Of a stretch of DNA of 64,000 nt, positions 43,280 to 56,594 are shown piece by piece. The stretch covers positions 558,001-622,000 of the forward strand of contig NZ_CADFDK010000002.1 in assembly GCF_902832885.1 (NCBI RefSeq), read 5' to 3'. This stretch comes from Burkholderia seminalis DSM 23518. GTDB taxonomy: Bacteria > Pseudomonadota > Gammaproteobacteria > Burkholderiales > Burkholderiaceae. Both the position numbers and the translations under genes were made by a program. Numbering within the stretch: position 1 is the first letter of the stretch; each line of letters begins with the position of its first letter. Under the pieces are notes generated by a model. It ran no database searches, was not told the origin of the DNA, and saw nothing but the letters and a program-made list of their open reading frames with translations.

Positions 43280-45511
43280 ATGACGGTGAATCGAACAACA
43301 GCGGCGTCCGCACGGCGGTGGCGCACCAAGGTCGGGCTCGGAGTCGGCCTCGGCATCACGCTTTTCGCGGCGCAGGCCGCCGCGGCACCGGGTGACGCGC
43401 CCGCACCGGACGCCGACGCGGCCGGCACCGCGACGCTGCCCGCGATCACGGTGAGCGGCGAGCGCGGCGGCACGCTGCGCGCGCGGAATGCGTCGGTGGC
43501 CGGGCTCGACGACGCGCCGCTGCGCGACACGCCCGCGTCGGTGAACGTCGTCACGCGCGCGCTGATCGACGACCAGCAGGCGAAGCGGCTGAGCGACGTC
43601 GTGCGCAACGACGCATCGGTCGTCAACGACTACGCGCCGGTCGGCTATTTCGAAGGCTTCGCGATCCGCGGTTTTCCGGTCGATCTCGCGAGCGCGATCC
43701 GGATCGACGGGCTGACGGTGTCGGGCGAGCAGAACGTGCCGCTCGAGAACAAGGAGCGCGTCGAGATCCTGAAGGGGCTGGCCGGCATCGACAGCGGCGT
43801 CGTCGCGCCGGGCGGCGTGATCAACTTCGTGACCAAGCGCTCCGCGAACGTCGCGAGCGTGACGGGCGGCGTCGACAGCCGCGGCTCGACGTCGGCGGCC
43901 GTCGATCTCGGCCGCCGCTTCGGCCCCGACCATCAGTTCGGCTTCCGGATCAACGCCGCGAAGGAGAACATGCACGCCTACATCGACGGCACGAACGGAC
44001 GGCGCACGTTCGGCTCGATCGCCGCCGACTGGGACATCAGCCCGCGCGCGAGCCTGCAGCTCAACGCCGAATTCCAGCAGTGGATCCAGCGCTCGGCGCC
44101 CGGCTACCAGTTGCTCGGCGGCACCGTCGTGCCGTCGGTCAAGACGACGTCGAAGGCGCTCGGCACGCAGCCGTGGGCGAAACCGGTGACGACCGATGCG
44201 CTGAACCTGAACGCCCGCTTCGACTACCAGTTCAACGACGACTGGAAGGCGTACGTCGCCGCGGGCCGCAGCCGCACGATGATCGACGACAACAGTGCGT
44301 TCGCGTACGGTTGCTATTACGCGGCAAGCTGCACGGCCGGCGCGACGTCGCCGTTTTTCTTCGGCGCGAACGGCGACTACGACGTGTACGACTTCCGCAG
44401 CCCCGGCGAATACCGGCGCAACGACGACCTGCGCGCCGTCACGACCGGCAAGTTCGCGACGGGACCGCTGCGGCACGAACTGACGCTCGGCGTAAGCGTG
44501 CAGCGTCGCGTCGTGCACATGGCGACCGCCGTGTACGACTATGTCGGCAGCGAGAACATCGACGGACCCGACGTCTCGTTTGCACCGTCGCCGAATACGC
44601 CCGGGCCGTCGTATCCGCAGCTCGATTCGTGGCAGTACGGCGTGTTCGGGCTCGACCGCATCAGCATCGGCGAACACTGGCAGGTGCTCGCGGGCGGCAA
44701 GGAAGTGCTGCTGCGCCAGCGCAGCTGGAGCAGTCCCGACGGCGACACGACGCACACCGACCGCTCGGTGTTCCTGCCGCAGGTCGCGCTCGTCTACAAG
44801 CCGGTCAACGTGCTGTCGCTGTATGCGTCGTACAGCAAGGCGCTGTCGCTCGGCGACCAGGCGCCGGTGCGCGCGACCAATGCGTATGCGTTCCTGCCGC
44901 CGGTCGAATCGCACCAGATCGAGGTCGGCGCGAAATACGACTGGCTCGACCGGCTGAGCCTCACGGCCGCCGTGTTCTCGATCAGCAAGCCGTTCCAGTT
45001 CGCCGACCCGGATGCGTCGGGCACCGCCTACACGTTCGTGCAGCGCGGCACGCAGCGGCACCAGGGGATCGAGCTCGGCGCGGCCGGGCGCGTGACCGAA
45101 CGGCTGGGGCTGACGGCCAGCGTCGCGGCGATCCGCGCCCGCGCGTACGATTCGGGGTCGCCGGCCTACGAAGGGCACCAGATCATCAACGTGCCCGCGC
45201 TGCGCGCGTCGCTGTATGCGGATTACGCGGTGCCGGGCGTGGCAGGGCTGAACGTGCTCGGCGGTGTCGAGTACAGCGCGGCGCGCAACGCGAACGAGGA
45301 AGGCACCGCGCGCGTGCCGTCATGGTTCGTGTTCAATCTCGGCGCGCGCTATACGACGAAGCTCGGCGGCCATCGCACGGTGCTGCGCGTGTCGGTCGAC
45401 AACCTGTTCAACAAGTTCTACTGGCGCGACGCGGGCGAGCAGCAGGGTGATGCGTACCTGTTCCCGGGGGCGCCGCGCACCGCGCACGTGTCGTTGACCT
45501 ATGATTTCTGA
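43280..45511 (+). CDS. TonB-dependent outer-membrane receptor (vitamin/cofactor-type uptake by context)
   Basis: A 743-residue protein starting MTVNRTTAASARRWRTKVGL. Signal peptide ends about AQAAAAP. Plug domain: LPAITVSGERGGT, LRDTPASVNVVTRALIDDQQ and NFVTKRSANVASV. A C-terminal beta-barrel follows, with the last strand AHVSLTYDF ending in Phe. Sequence style is that of TonB-dependent siderophore receptors, but neighbours are a PnuC-type transporter and a kinase instead of siderophore genes. So vitamin or nucleoside uptake is the better inference. The stop overlaps an upstream-extended frame of pnuC. Confidence 0.9.
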   Translation: MTVNRTTAASARRWRTKVGLGVGLGITLFAAQAAAAPGDAPAPDADAAGTATLPAITVSGERGGTLRARNASVAGLDDAPLRDTPASVNVVTRALIDDQQAKRLSDVVRNDASVVNDYAPVGYFEGFAIRGFPVDLASAIRIDGLTVSGEQNVPLENKERVEILKGLAGIDSGVVAPGGVINFVTKRSANVASVTGGVDSRGSTSAAVDLGRRFGPDHQFGFRINAAKENMHAYIDGTNGRRTFGSIAADWDISPRASLQLNAEFQQWIQRSAPGYQLLGGTVVPSVKTTSKALGTQPWAKPVTTDALNLNARFDYQFNDDWKAYVAAGRSRTMIDDNSAFAYGCYYAASCTAGATSPFFFGANGDYDVYDFRSPGEYRRNDDLRAVTTGKFATGPLRHELTLGVSVQRRVVHMATAVYDYVGSENIDGPDVSFAPSPNTPGPSYPQLDSWQYGVFGLDRISIGEHWQVLAGGKEVLLRQRSWSSPDGDTTHTDRSVFLPQVALVYKPVNVLSLYASYSKALSLGDQAPVRATNAYAFLPPVESHQIEVGAKYDWLDRLSLTAAVFSISKPFQFADPDASGTAYTFVQRGTQRHQGIELGAAGRVTERLGLTASVAAIRARAYDSGSPAYEGHQIINVPALRASLYADYAVPGVAGLNVLGGVEYSAARNANEEGTARVPSWFVFNLGARYTTKLGGHRTVLRVSVDNLFNKFYWRDAGEQQGDAYLFPGAPRTAHVSLTYDF

Positions 45512-45570
45512 TGACCGGGAACCGGCTGCGTGACGCGCGGCCCCGGCAGCCAACCAGGAGGGCACAGACG

Positions 45571-46206
45571 ATGTCCCCACTCGAAATCGCCGGCGTGATC
45601 GTCAGCGCGCTCGCGATCTGGCTGACCGCGAAGCGCCGCATGCTGTGCTGGCCGGTCGGGCTCGCGTCGGTTGCGCTGTACGGCTGGATCTTCTTCGATG
45701 CGAAGCTGTATTCGGACATGCTGCTGCAGGGCGCGTTCGCGGTGCTGCAGGTGTACGGCTGGCAGCGCTGGCTCGCGCAGCGCGCGAGCGAAGCCGGCGG
45801 CGGCGGCGCGGCACCGGCCGGCGACGTCGCACCCGTCACCGGCGTGCGGCCGCGCCAGATGCTGCCCGACCTGGTCGCGGCCGTCATCGGCAGCGCGTTG
45901 CTCGGCGGCATGATGGCACGCTGGACCGACGCGGCGCTGCCGTTCGTCGACGCGTCGCTGACCGCGTTCAGCCTCGTCGCGCAATACTGGACCGCGCGGC
46001 GCTATATCGCGTCGTGGGGACTGTGGATCGTCGTGAACGTCGTCTACGTCGGGATGTTCGTGTTCAAGGAACTGTATCTGACGGCCGGACTCTATGCGCT
46101 GTTCATCGGGCTGGCCGTCGTCGGCTGGCGCGACTGGAGCCGGACCGCCGCCGCGTTGCGCGCGGCGGCCGGCGGCGCGCTGGCGCCGGGCGGCGGCGCG
46201 CGCTGA
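45571..46206 (+). CDS. pnuC: PnuC-type nicotinamide riboside / vitamin transporter
   Basis: A 211-residue inner-membrane protein with about seven helices, starting MSPLEIAGVIVSALAIWLTA with AGGAGGG upstream; the frame is open to 45511 (overlapping the receptor stop) but that part lacks a good site. AKRRMLCWPVGLASVALYGW and QYWTARRYIASWGLWIVVNV match PnuC. PnuC-like proteins carry nicotinamide riboside; relatives carry thiamine (PnuT) or riboflavin. A Gly/Ala-rich insertion at about residue 70-90 sits between the halves. The kinase downstream would trap the compound. Confidence 0.9.
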   Translation: MSPLEIAGVIVSALAIWLTAKRRMLCWPVGLASVALYGWIFFDAKLYSDMLLQGAFAVLQVYGWQRWLAQRASEAGGGGAAPAGDVAPVTGVRPRQMLPDLVAAVIGSALLGGMMARWTDAALPFVDASLTAFSLVAQYWTARRYIASWGLWIVVNVVYVGMFVFKELYLTAGLYALFIGLAVVGWRDWSRTAAALRAAAGGALAPGGGAR

Positions 46207-46242
46207 TTCACGCACGGATTCAACCACGGAGCAACGTCGTTC

Positions 46243-47433
46243 ATGTCATTCCCCCTCGAGCCGGACGGCCCCCTGTCGCGTGACGTCGCACCGCCGCAAT
46301 TCGGCGTCGACGGCGAGCAGGCCGAACGCGACTGGCCGCTGATGACGCACGACGAGGTGGCGGCCATACTCGCGCGGATCGATGGCGCGGGCGAGCCGGC
46401 GCGGCTGACGTGGCACAGCCCGCGGCAGTTCGCGGCGGCGGTGCTCGTGCGGATGGCGGACGGGCGCGGGTTGTTCGTCAAGCGTCATCATGCGAGCCTG
46501 CGCGATGTCGCGGGCCTCGAGGAAGAGCATCGCTTCATCGCGCATCTGCGCGAACGCGGCATCCCCGTGGTGGACGTGCTGGCCGGTCGCGACGGCGCGA
46601 CCGCGTTTGCGTCCGGCGAGTGGACGTACGAGGTGCACGTGCTCGCGCCCGGCGTCGATCCGTATCGCGGCGTGATGTCGTGGCAACCGTTCACGCATCC
46701 TTCGCACGCGTACGCGGCCGGCCGCGCGCTGGCCGAGCTGCATCGCGCGTCGGCCGGTTACGCTGCGCCGGCGCGCCCCGTACGGACGCTGCTGTCGAGT
46801 TTTCGCGTGCTGTCGTCCGCCGATCTGGCCGGCGCGCTCGAACGCTGGGTCGAGGCGCAGCCGCTGCTCGTGCGTGCACTCGGTTCGCGCGACTGGCGCG
46901 GCGACGTAGCCGACGCGATCGGCCCGTATCACGCGCGCCTCGTGCCGCTGCTGCCCGCGTTGCCGCCGTTGTGGACGCACGGCGACTGGCATGCGTCGAA
47001 CCTGCTGTGGACCGGGGCGGGCCCCGGCGCACAGGTGCGGACCGTGCTCGATTTCGGCCTGTCGGATCGTACGTGCGCGGTGATGGACCTCGCGCTCGCG
47101 ATCGAGCGCAATACGATCGACTGGATGGCGCCGGCCGATGCGCGGCGCATCGAGTACGACCAGATCGACGCGCTGCTCGACGGTTACGAATCGCTCGAAC
47201 CGCTGAACGACGACGCGTATGCCGCGCTGGTCGCGCTGCTGCCGATCGTGCATACGGAGTTCGCGCTGTCGGAAGTCGCGTATTTCGGCTGCATCATCGA
47301 TGCGCCGGCGATCGTCGACATCGCGTACGACGGCTACCTGATCGGGCACGCGCGCTGGTTCGGCGAGCGCGACGGGCGGCAACTGCTCGACTGGCTCGTG
47401 CAACGCCGGCGCGCGAAACAAGCCGTCACCTGA
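46243..47433 (+). CDS. Aminoglycoside-phosphotransferase-fold small-molecule kinase
   Basis: A 396-residue protein of the APH/choline kinase-like fold. GRGLFVKRHH carries the ATP-binding Lys, LPPLWTHGDWHASNLLW is the catalytic loop (HGDxHxxN), and VLDFGLSDRT the Mg-binding DFG-like segment. It follows pnuC by 36 bp on the same strand. In this context it most likely phosphorylates the imported vitamin or nucleoside so it stays in the cell, like thiamine or riboside kinases, rather than an antibiotic. Confidence 0.88.
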   Translation: MSFPLEPDGPLSRDVAPPQFGVDGEQAERDWPLMTHDEVAAILARIDGAGEPARLTWHSPRQFAAAVLVRMADGRGLFVKRHHASLRDVAGLEEEHRFIAHLRERGIPVVDVLAGRDGATAFASGEWTYEVHVLAPGVDPYRGVMSWQPFTHPSHAYAAGRALAELHRASAGYAAPARPVRTLLSSFRVLSSADLAGALERWVEAQPLLVRALGSRDWRGDVADAIGPYHARLVPLLPALPPLWTHGDWHASNLLWTGAGPGAQVRTVLDFGLSDRTCAVMDLALAIERNTIDWMAPADARRIEYDQIDALLDGYESLEPLNDDAYAALVALLPIVHTEFALSEVAYFGCIIDAPAIVDIAYDGYLIGHARWFGERDGRQLLDWLVQRRRAKQAVT

Positions 47434-47590
47434 TTCGCGTGCGGGGCGGCGGCCCGCGCGTGCCGAAGTCCCAAGCCTCCGCAGTCTTTCGCGCGGCCGT
47501 CGCGCCGCGCGCTCACCGAACTTTCCCGATCGTCAAAACGGGGCGCCGTCCCCGCGGGGCGCCGCGCGTCTGCGTGCGGCTGCGTCCAAC

Positions 47591-47617
47591 ATGACGGAAA
47601 TATCATCTTCGCCTCAT
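47591..47617. promoter_or_regulatory. Candidate CzcR/CopR-type operator upstream of czcC
   Basis: An imperfect palindrome ATGACG-N4-TATCAT (47591-47606) continues into a CCTCAT (47612-47617) spaced 11 bp from TATCAT. A very similar 28-bp arrangement (22 identical positions) occurs at 56439. 11-bp direct repeats are typical of OmpR/PhoB-type regulator sites. It lies 57 bp upstream of czcC. Confidence 0.6.
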
Positions 47618-47673
47618 GTTCGCACTGCGGCCCGACCGTAGCATCGGTCGCAACCGTTACCGCAGAACCGAAC

Positions 47674-48984
47674 ATGCTCAAGCTCCCTCTCTCCGCGGCC
47701 GTCGCCTTCGCGATGGCCGCGACGGCGTATGCGCAGCCGTCGCTGCCGCCGCCGGCGACAGCTGCCGCCGGCAGCGCCGCACCGATCGGCGCACCGCCGT
47801 CCGACGCACGTCCCGCCCCGTCGTTGACGCTTTCCGATGCACTCGCCGTCGCGGCCCGGAACAATCCGGCGCTGCGCGGCGCGCGCGCGGACGTCGATGC
47901 GTCGGCCGGCGCGCTGCTGCAGGCCGGCGCGCGCCCCAATCCCGAAGTGTCGTTCCTGCAGGAGAGCTTCCGCAGCAACGAACGTACGTCGACCGCGCTG
48001 ATCAACCAGACCATCGAACTGGGCGGCAAGCGCCGCGCGCGGCTCGACGTCGCGTCGTACGGCCGCGAGTCGGCCGGCGCGTCGCTCGACGAGCAGGGTG
48101 CGGTCGTGCGCGCCGACGTGATCGCCGCGTTCTACGGGCTGCTCGCCGCGCAGCGGCAGCTCCAGGTCACCGAGGAATCGGCCGCGATCGCCGCGCGCTC
48201 CGCGGATCTCGCGGGGCGCCGCGCGCAGGCCGGCAAGGTGTCGCCGGTCGAGGCGACGAAGGCGCAGGTGGCGGCGGCCGGCGTGCGGATCGAAGTCGTG
48301 ACGGCGCGCGGCAAGGTGGACGTCGCGCGCGAGAAGCTGAACGCGGTGATGGGCGAAGCGCGCGGCGACCGGCTCGCCGTGCTCGGCGACCTCGAAACCG
48401 TGCCGCCGGTCGAGCCGCTGCCCGCGCTGACCGCGCAGCTCGACGATGCGCCGCTCGCGCGGATCGCGCGCGCCGAGATGCTGCGCTCGAATGCGGCCGT
48501 GTCGCTCGAACGTGCGAGGCGCATTCCGGACGTGACGGTCAGCGCGGGCGTGAAGCGCGTGACGACGGGCGGCGTGCCCGACAACCAGGCCGTGGTCGGC
48601 GTATCGATCCCGATTCCGCTGTTCAACACGAACAAGGGCGCGCTGCTCGAGGCGACGCACAAGGCCGAGCGCGCGAATGCCGATCTCGATCGCGAACGCA
48701 TGCGCCTGCGGCTGGCGCTCACGCAAGCCTACGCGAATTTCGAGGCCGCCGAGCAGGAAGCGCAGCGGCTGAAGTCCGACATCCTGCCGGCCGCGCGCGT
48801 CGCGCTCGACGCGATGTCGCGCGGCTACGAACTCGGGAAGTTCAGCTTCCTCGACGTGCTCGATGCACAGCGCACGCTGTTCCAGGGGCAGTCGCAATAC
48901 GTGCGCGCGCTCGCCGACGCCCATTCGGCCCGCGCCGATATCGGCCGCCTCGTCGGCACGCCGCTCGCGGCCGTCGCGCAATAA
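47674..48984 (+). CDS. czcC: Heavy-metal efflux outer-membrane factor (CzcC/TolC family)
   Basis: A 436-residue protein starting MLKLPLSAAVAFAMAATAYA, a Sec signal peptide. TolC-type features: PSLTLSDALAVAARNNPALR near the N-terminus, coiled-coil halves, and an internal duplication with a second LRLALTQAYANFEAAEQEAQ. It forms the outer-membrane channel of the tripartite pump encoded by the next two genes. A predicted regulator site precedes it. First gene of a five-gene unit with the two-component system at the end. Confidence 0.92.
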   Translation: MLKLPLSAAVAFAMAATAYAQPSLPPPATAAAGSAAPIGAPPSDARPAPSLTLSDALAVAARNNPALRGARADVDASAGALLQAGARPNPEVSFLQESFRSNERTSTALINQTIELGGKRRARLDVASYGRESAGASLDEQGAVVRADVIAAFYGLLAAQRQLQVTEESAAIAARSADLAGRRAQAGKVSPVEATKAQVAAAGVRIEVVTARGKVDVAREKLNAVMGEARGDRLAVLGDLETVPPVEPLPALTAQLDDAPLARIARAEMLRSNAAVSLERARRIPDVTVSAGVKRVTTGGVPDNQAVVGVSIPIPLFNTNKGALLEATHKAERANADLDRERMRLRLALTQAYANFEAAEQEAQRLKSDILPAARVALDAMSRGYELGKFSFLDVLDAQRTLFQGQSQYVRALADAHSARADIGRLVGTPLAAVAQ

Positions 48985-49010
48985 GCGGCACTCTTACCGG
49001 AAGGATCATC

Positions 49011-50480
49011 ATGTCACGCAGCAGAATCTTCGTTATCGCGGCGGCCGTGCTCGGCAGCGCAGGGATCGTGATCGGCGCGCTCGCCGTTACACGCGGCGGG
49101 AGCAACCCTTCGGCGCCCGCGGGCGCCGAAGCCGCGCAGCCGGCCGATGGCGCCGGCGCGCACGGCGGTGTCGTGCTGAAGCGCGGCAAGCTGTCCGTCG
49201 AGATCGTGATGACGGAAAAGCCCGGCGACGCGCGGCTCGTCGTCTATCCGTTCGTCGACGGCAAACCGGCCGACCAGGGCGTCACCGTGTCCGGCACGCT
49301 GGTGCGGTACGACCGCACGCGCGAGCCGTTGCGTTTCGACGCGTCGGGCCCGAAGTTCGTGTCCGCCCAGTCGATCGCGAAGCCGCACGTGTTCGACGCG
49401 ACGATCGACGTGAAGGCCGGCAGCGACGCCGCATCGTTCCCGATCGCGCGCGCCGACGGCGCGATCGCGCTGACCGACGCGCAACTGACGGCGTCGAGGA
49501 TCGCACTCGCGAAGGCCGGCCCCGCGCAGATCGCGACGCCATTCCAGCTGCCGGGCGAGATCAAGTTCAACGAGGACCGCACCGCGCACGTCGTGCCGCG
49601 CGTGGCCGGCATCGTCGAGCAGGTGTCGGTATCGCTCGGGCAGAACATCGCGAAGGGGCAGGTGCTCGCGGTGATCGCCAGCACCGACCTGGCCGACCGC
49701 CGCAGCGAACTGCTGACGGCCGAGCGCCGGCTGTCGGGCGCGCGTGCGACCTACGCGCGCGAACGGACGCTGTGGCAGGAGCGCATCTCGGCCGAGCAGG
49801 ACTACCAGCAGGCGCAGGTGCAGTTGCGCGAGGCCGAGATCGCCGTGCAGAACGCGCGGCAGAAGCTCGCCGCGCTGAATGCGCCGGCCGGCGCGGGGGC
49901 ATTGAACCGCTACGAACTGCGTGCGCCGTTCGCGGGCACGATCGTCGAGAAACACGCGACGCCCGGCGAGGCGATCGCCGCCGATGCGAGCCTGTTCGTG
50001 ATTTCCGACCTGTCGACCGTCTGGGCCGAGATGGCCGTGCCGGCGCAGCGGCTGAACGACGTGCGCGTCGGCCGCGACGCGACCGTCAGCGCGACCGCGT
50101 TCGAATCGCGTTCGAGCGGCCCGATCGCATACGTCGGCTCGCTGCTCGGCGAACAGACGCGTACCGCGCCCGCGCGTGTCGTGCTGCCGAACCCGGACGG
50201 CGTGTGGCGCCCGGGGATGTTCGTGAACGTGTCGGTCGACGCGGGCAAGCAGGGCGTACCGCTCGCGGTCGCGAGCGAGGCGCTGCAGGATGTCGACGGC
50301 GCGCCGTCGGTGTTCGTGCGCTCGCCGAAGGGGTTCGTCGCGCAGGCCGTCGAGACGGGGCGGCGCGACGAGCGCGCGACCGAGGTGCTGAAGGGGTTGA
50401 AGCCGGGCCAGGAATACGCGGCGTCGAACAGCTTCGTGCTGAAGGCCGAACTCGGCAAGGGGAGCGCCGAACATGAATGA
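49011..50480 (+). CDS. czcB: Heavy-metal efflux membrane-fusion protein (CzcB family)
   Basis: A 489-residue periplasmic adaptor starting MSRSRIFVIAAAVLGSAGIV, an uncleaved signal/anchor, preceded by CGGAAGGATC. Features: GEIKFNEDRTAHVVPRVAGI and VEQVSVSLGQNIAKGQVLAV (lipoyl/barrel-sandwich half), a coiled-coil hairpin (ERRLSGARATYARERTLWQE), and RAPFAGTIVEKHATPGEAI (second half). No His-rich metal-binding extension. It links CzcA to CzcC. A frame that extends upstream to 47616 is out of the CzcC frame and is not a gene. The czcA gene starts 126 bp later. Confidence 0.92.
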   Translation: MSRSRIFVIAAAVLGSAGIVIGALAVTRGGSNPSAPAGAEAAQPADGAGAHGGVVLKRGKLSVEIVMTEKPGDARLVVYPFVDGKPADQGVTVSGTLVRYDRTREPLRFDASGPKFVSAQSIAKPHVFDATIDVKAGSDAASFPIARADGAIALTDAQLTASRIALAKAGPAQIATPFQLPGEIKFNEDRTAHVVPRVAGIVEQVSVSLGQNIAKGQVLAVIASTDLADRRSELLTAERRLSGARATYARERTLWQERISAEQDYQQAQVQLREAEIAVQNARQKLAALNAPAGAGALNRYELRAPFAGTIVEKHATPGEAIAADASLFVISDLSTVWAEMAVPAQRLNDVRVGRDATVSATAFESRSSGPIAYVGSLLGEQTRTAPARVVLPNPDGVWRPGMFVNVSVDAGKQGVPLAVASEALQDVDGAPSVFVRSPKGFVAQAVETGRRDERATEVLKGLKPGQEYAASNSFVLKAELGKGSAEHE

Positions 50481-50548
50481 GCGATATGTGTGCGCCATTG
50501 CGCGGATGGCGGCCCGACTGGCGGCCCGCTTTCCGGCGCGCCGCGTGA

Positions 50549-53817
<3,269 letters not shown>

Positions 53818-53818
<1 letters not shown>

Positions 53819-54501
53819 TGCGAATTCTGATTGTCGAGGATGAACCGAAGACGGGCGCGTATCTGCGCAAGGGTCTCACCGAGGCCGGCTATGTCGTCGA
53901 CTGGGTCGAGGACGGCATCACGGGCCAGCATCAGGCCGAGACCGAGGAGTACGACCTGCTCGTGCTCGACGTGATGCTGCCCGGCCAGGATGGCTGGACG
54001 CTGCTGCAGAACCTGCGGCGCAGCAAGTCGACGCCGGTGCTGTTCCTCACCGCGCGCGACGATGTCGGCGATCGCGTGAAGGGGCTCGAGCTTGGCGCCG
54101 ACGACTATCTCGCGAAGCCGTTCGACTTCGTCGAGCTGACCGCGCGCATCAAGTCGATCCTGCGGCGCGGCCAGCCGCGCGACTCGAACACGCTGCGCGT
54201 GGCCGATCTCGAACTCGACCTGACGCGCCGCAAGGCCACGCGGCAGGGCGACACGATCCTGCTGACCGCGAAGGAGTTCGCGCTGCTGTGGCTGCTGATG
54301 CGCCGCGAAGGCGAAATCCTGCCGCGCGCGACGATCGCGTCGCAAGTGTGGGACATGAACTTCAACAGCGACACGAACGTCGTCGATTCGGCGATCAGGC
54401 GGCTGCGCTCGAAGATCGACGACGCGTACGAGCCGAAACTGATCCACACGGTGCGCGGCATGGGCTACGTGCTCGAAGCGCGCGGCGGCGCGGCCGCATG
54501 A
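53818..54501 (+). CDS. OmpR-family heavy-metal response regulator (CzcR/CopR/CusR group)
   Basis: A 227-residue regulator: receiver domain with VEDEP acidic pocket, phospho-acceptor Asp51 in [10 protein letters not shown] and the Lys in DDYLAKPF; C-terminal wHTH ([47 protein letters not shown]). Those C-terminal features are typical of CopR, CusR and CzcR. It is coupled to czcA (1-bp overlap) and the kinase (4-bp overlap). It probably acts at the dyad sites found near 47591, 56439 and 58421. Confidence 0.93.
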
Positions 54502-55931
54502 TCGCGCATCTGCTGCCGCGTACGCTGCGCGGACGCCTGACCGCGCTGATCATCCTGTCGACGTCGGTGATCCTCGCGTCGAGCGGTGTTGCGCTCTACG
54601 AGGCGCTGAGCAATCGCGTCGAAACGACGGCGGCCGAGCAGATGGCCGGCACGTCCGCCGCGCTGGGGGCCCACCTGGCCGGGGTGCGCACGCCGGCCGA
54701 CGTCGCGCGCAACGCCGACATCTGGATCGACCAGTTGCACGGCCATCCGAACATGGATCTCGCGATCTTCGACGCCACGGGCACGCGCCTCGTCGGCACG
54801 CCCGGTTTCCGCCCGTATGCACCGCTGATGTCGCTGGAGGCCGGGGGCGTGCCGGTCGGCATCGCGCCGCCCGGCGCGCGGCACCAGTACCTCGTGACGA
54901 ACGTGCCGCTCGCCGGCGCGGGGGCCGGTGGCCCGGTGGTGCGCGTCGCGGTGCAGTACGACCGCAGCGCCGACCTGCTGCTGCTGCTGCGCACGCATGC
55001 CTATACGATCGTCGTGATCGAGGTGTTCGGCGTGGTGCTCGCCGCCGCGATGGCCTACGGTATCGCCGCGCTCGGCTTGAGCCCGCTGCGGCGGTTCGCG
55101 GCGCGGGCCGAGCAGATGTCGACGAGCCGGCTCGCGCATCCGCTGCCGGAACTCGATACGTCCGGCGAGCTGAAGGAACTCGAGCATGCGTTCAACGGCA
55201 TGCTCGAACGTCTGAACGAGTCGTTCACGCGGCTGAGCCAGTTCTCGTCGAATCTCGCGCACGACATGCGCACGCCGCTCACGAACCTGCAGGCGGCCGC
55301 GCAGGTCGTGCTGTCGCAGCCGCGCGGCGCGGACGAATACCGGAGCGTGATCGAGTCGAGTATCGACGAATACCAGCGGCTGTCGCGGATGATCGAGGAC
55401 ATGCTGTTTCTCGCGCGCTCGGAACAGGCCGGCACGTCGATCGGCGTGCGGCGCCTGAATGCGGCCGAGGAGGCGGAGCGGGTGGCCGGCTACTACGAGC
55501 CGCTTGCGGAGGACGAGGGCGTGACGGTGAAGGTCGATGGCCACGCGTGGGTCGACGCGGACCTCACGCTGTACCAGCGTGCGCTGAGCAACCTGCTGTC
55601 CAATGCGCTGACCTATGCGCCGCGCGGCAGCGTCGTGACGATCGATTGCGTCGAGCAGGGCGGCGCGACGACGATCGCCGTGTCGGATACGGGGCCCGGC
55701 ATCGCGGCCGAGCATGTCGGGCGGATCTTCGAGCGCTTCTATCGTGTCGATCCGTCACGGCACAATTCCGCGTCGGGCACCGGGCTCGGCCTCGCGATCG
55801 TCCGGTCGATCATGGACAATCACGGCGGCGAATGCGGCGTCGACAGCGATCCCGGCCGCCGCACGACGTTCTGGCTGCGCTTTCCGCGCCGGCCGGCCGA
55901 GCCGAACCGGCCGGCGGCCATCGGCACCTGA
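54498..55931 (+). CDS. Heavy-metal sensor histidine kinase (CzcS/CopS group)
   Basis: A 477-residue kinase starting [20 protein letters not shown]. Two membrane helices (about 10-35 and 165-195) surround a periplasmic sensor of about 130 residues. Then HAMP, dimerisation H-box [20 protein letters not shown] (His about 255), N box [15 protein letters not shown]1 [12 protein letters not shown] and G2 GTGLGLAIV. The start overlaps the response-regulator stop. The short sequence [14 protein letters not shown] is typical of heavy-metal sensor kinases. Confidence 0.92.
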   Translation: MIAHLLPRTLRGRLTALIILSTSVILASSGVALYEALSNRVETTAAEQMAGTSAALGAHLAGVRTPADVARNADIWIDQLHGHPNMDLAIFDATGTRLVGTPGFRPYAPLMSLEAGGVPVGIAPPGARHQYLVTNVPLAGAGAGGPVVRVAVQYDRSADLLLLLRTHAYTIVVIEVFGVVLAAAMAYGIAALGLSPLRRFAARAEQMSTSRLAHPLPELDTSGELKELEHAFNGMLERLNESFTRLSQFSSNLAHDMRTPLTNLQAAAQVVLSQPRGADEYRSVIESSIDEYQRLSRMIEDMLFLARSEQAGTSIGVRRLNAAEEAERVAGYYEPLAEDEGVTVKVDGHAWVDADLTLYQRALSNLLSNALTYAPRGSVVTIDCVEQGGATTIAVSDTGPGIAAEHVGRIFERFYRVDPSRHNSASGTGLGLAIVRSIMDNHGGECGVDSDPGRRTTFWLRFPRRPAEPNRPAAIGT

Positions 55932-56010
55932 CAGCGCGGGCGGGCACGTTCGCGCGTTCGCCCGGTGGCGGCCGCGCGCGGCGTGCTGCCCGCACGCGTG
56001 TGGCCGAGCG

Positions 56011-56298
56011 TCATTGCCGTGCGGTCAGGTTGTCGTGGTTGTCGGTCTGCGGCTTCTTCTCGCCGCCGTGCACCGAAATCCCGTGAAGCTCCTTGTTGCG
56101 CGCGACGATCTCGCCGGTCGGCGGGTATTGCGTCTTGCCCGTCGGCACGACGCCGTCGTGCTGCGCCTGCTTCAGTTCGTTGACGACCTGCGTGCGGCTC
56201 TTGCCCTGCGGTTGCGTTTGCGCGAACGCGGCCTGCGTGGCCATGCCGAGCGACAGCGTGGCGGTGACGAACAGTGCTGCGAGTTTTGCCGTTTTCAT
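56011..56298 (-). CDS. DUF4148-family small exported protein
   Basis: A 95-residue protein starting MKTAKLAALFVTATLSLGMA, with signal peptide cleaved about AFAQT. The mature part KSRTQVVNELKQAQHDGVVP then KTQYPPTGEIVARNKELHGI is the DUF4148 pattern, and it resembles the protein at 58514 (SRQEVVRELVRARHDGVIPS; VVARNREIH). So the two are paralogues. The end converges with the histidine kinase gene. It may be controlled from the dyad site at 56439, about 140 bp upstream. Confidence 0.88.
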   Translation of the reverse strand: MKTAKLAALFVTATLSLGMATQAAFAQTQPQGKSRTQVVNELKQAQHDGVVPTGKTQYPPTGEIVARNKELHGISVHGGEKKPQTDNHDNLTARQ

Positions 56299-56438
56299 CG
56301 AGTGTTCTCCTTGATCAGGTCGCCGGGTGGCGAACCATGGACCCAGTATGCGAAAGCGGCCGTGCGTCATCGTGATCGCGAGATGAAAAAAACGTCAGAT
56401 TGCGCGAGCAGGCAGCGTGCCGTCGGGATCCGGCCGGC

Positions 56439-56466
56439 ATGACGCAACCGTCATGTTCGCGTCATG
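56439..56466. promoter_or_regulatory. Candidate CzcR-type operator between the DUF4148 and lipoprotein genes
   Basis: Perfect dyad ATGACG-CAAC-CGTCAT (56439-56454), followed by a second CGTCAT 11 bp after the first (56460-56465). The 28-bp arrangement shares 22 positions with that upstream of czcC. It can serve both the divergent DUF4148 gene and the lipoprotein gene. Confidence 0.65.
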
Positions 56467-56594
56467 GGCGCGATGAGCGGGAAGCGGAACATGAAGCCTG
56501 CCGATGGCCGACGTGGCCGGCGGCATGCGTGCCGTTCGCGACAGCAGCATGGAAAGCGGGCGGTCCTGTTCAGACATTCATTCCGGACCGAAAA

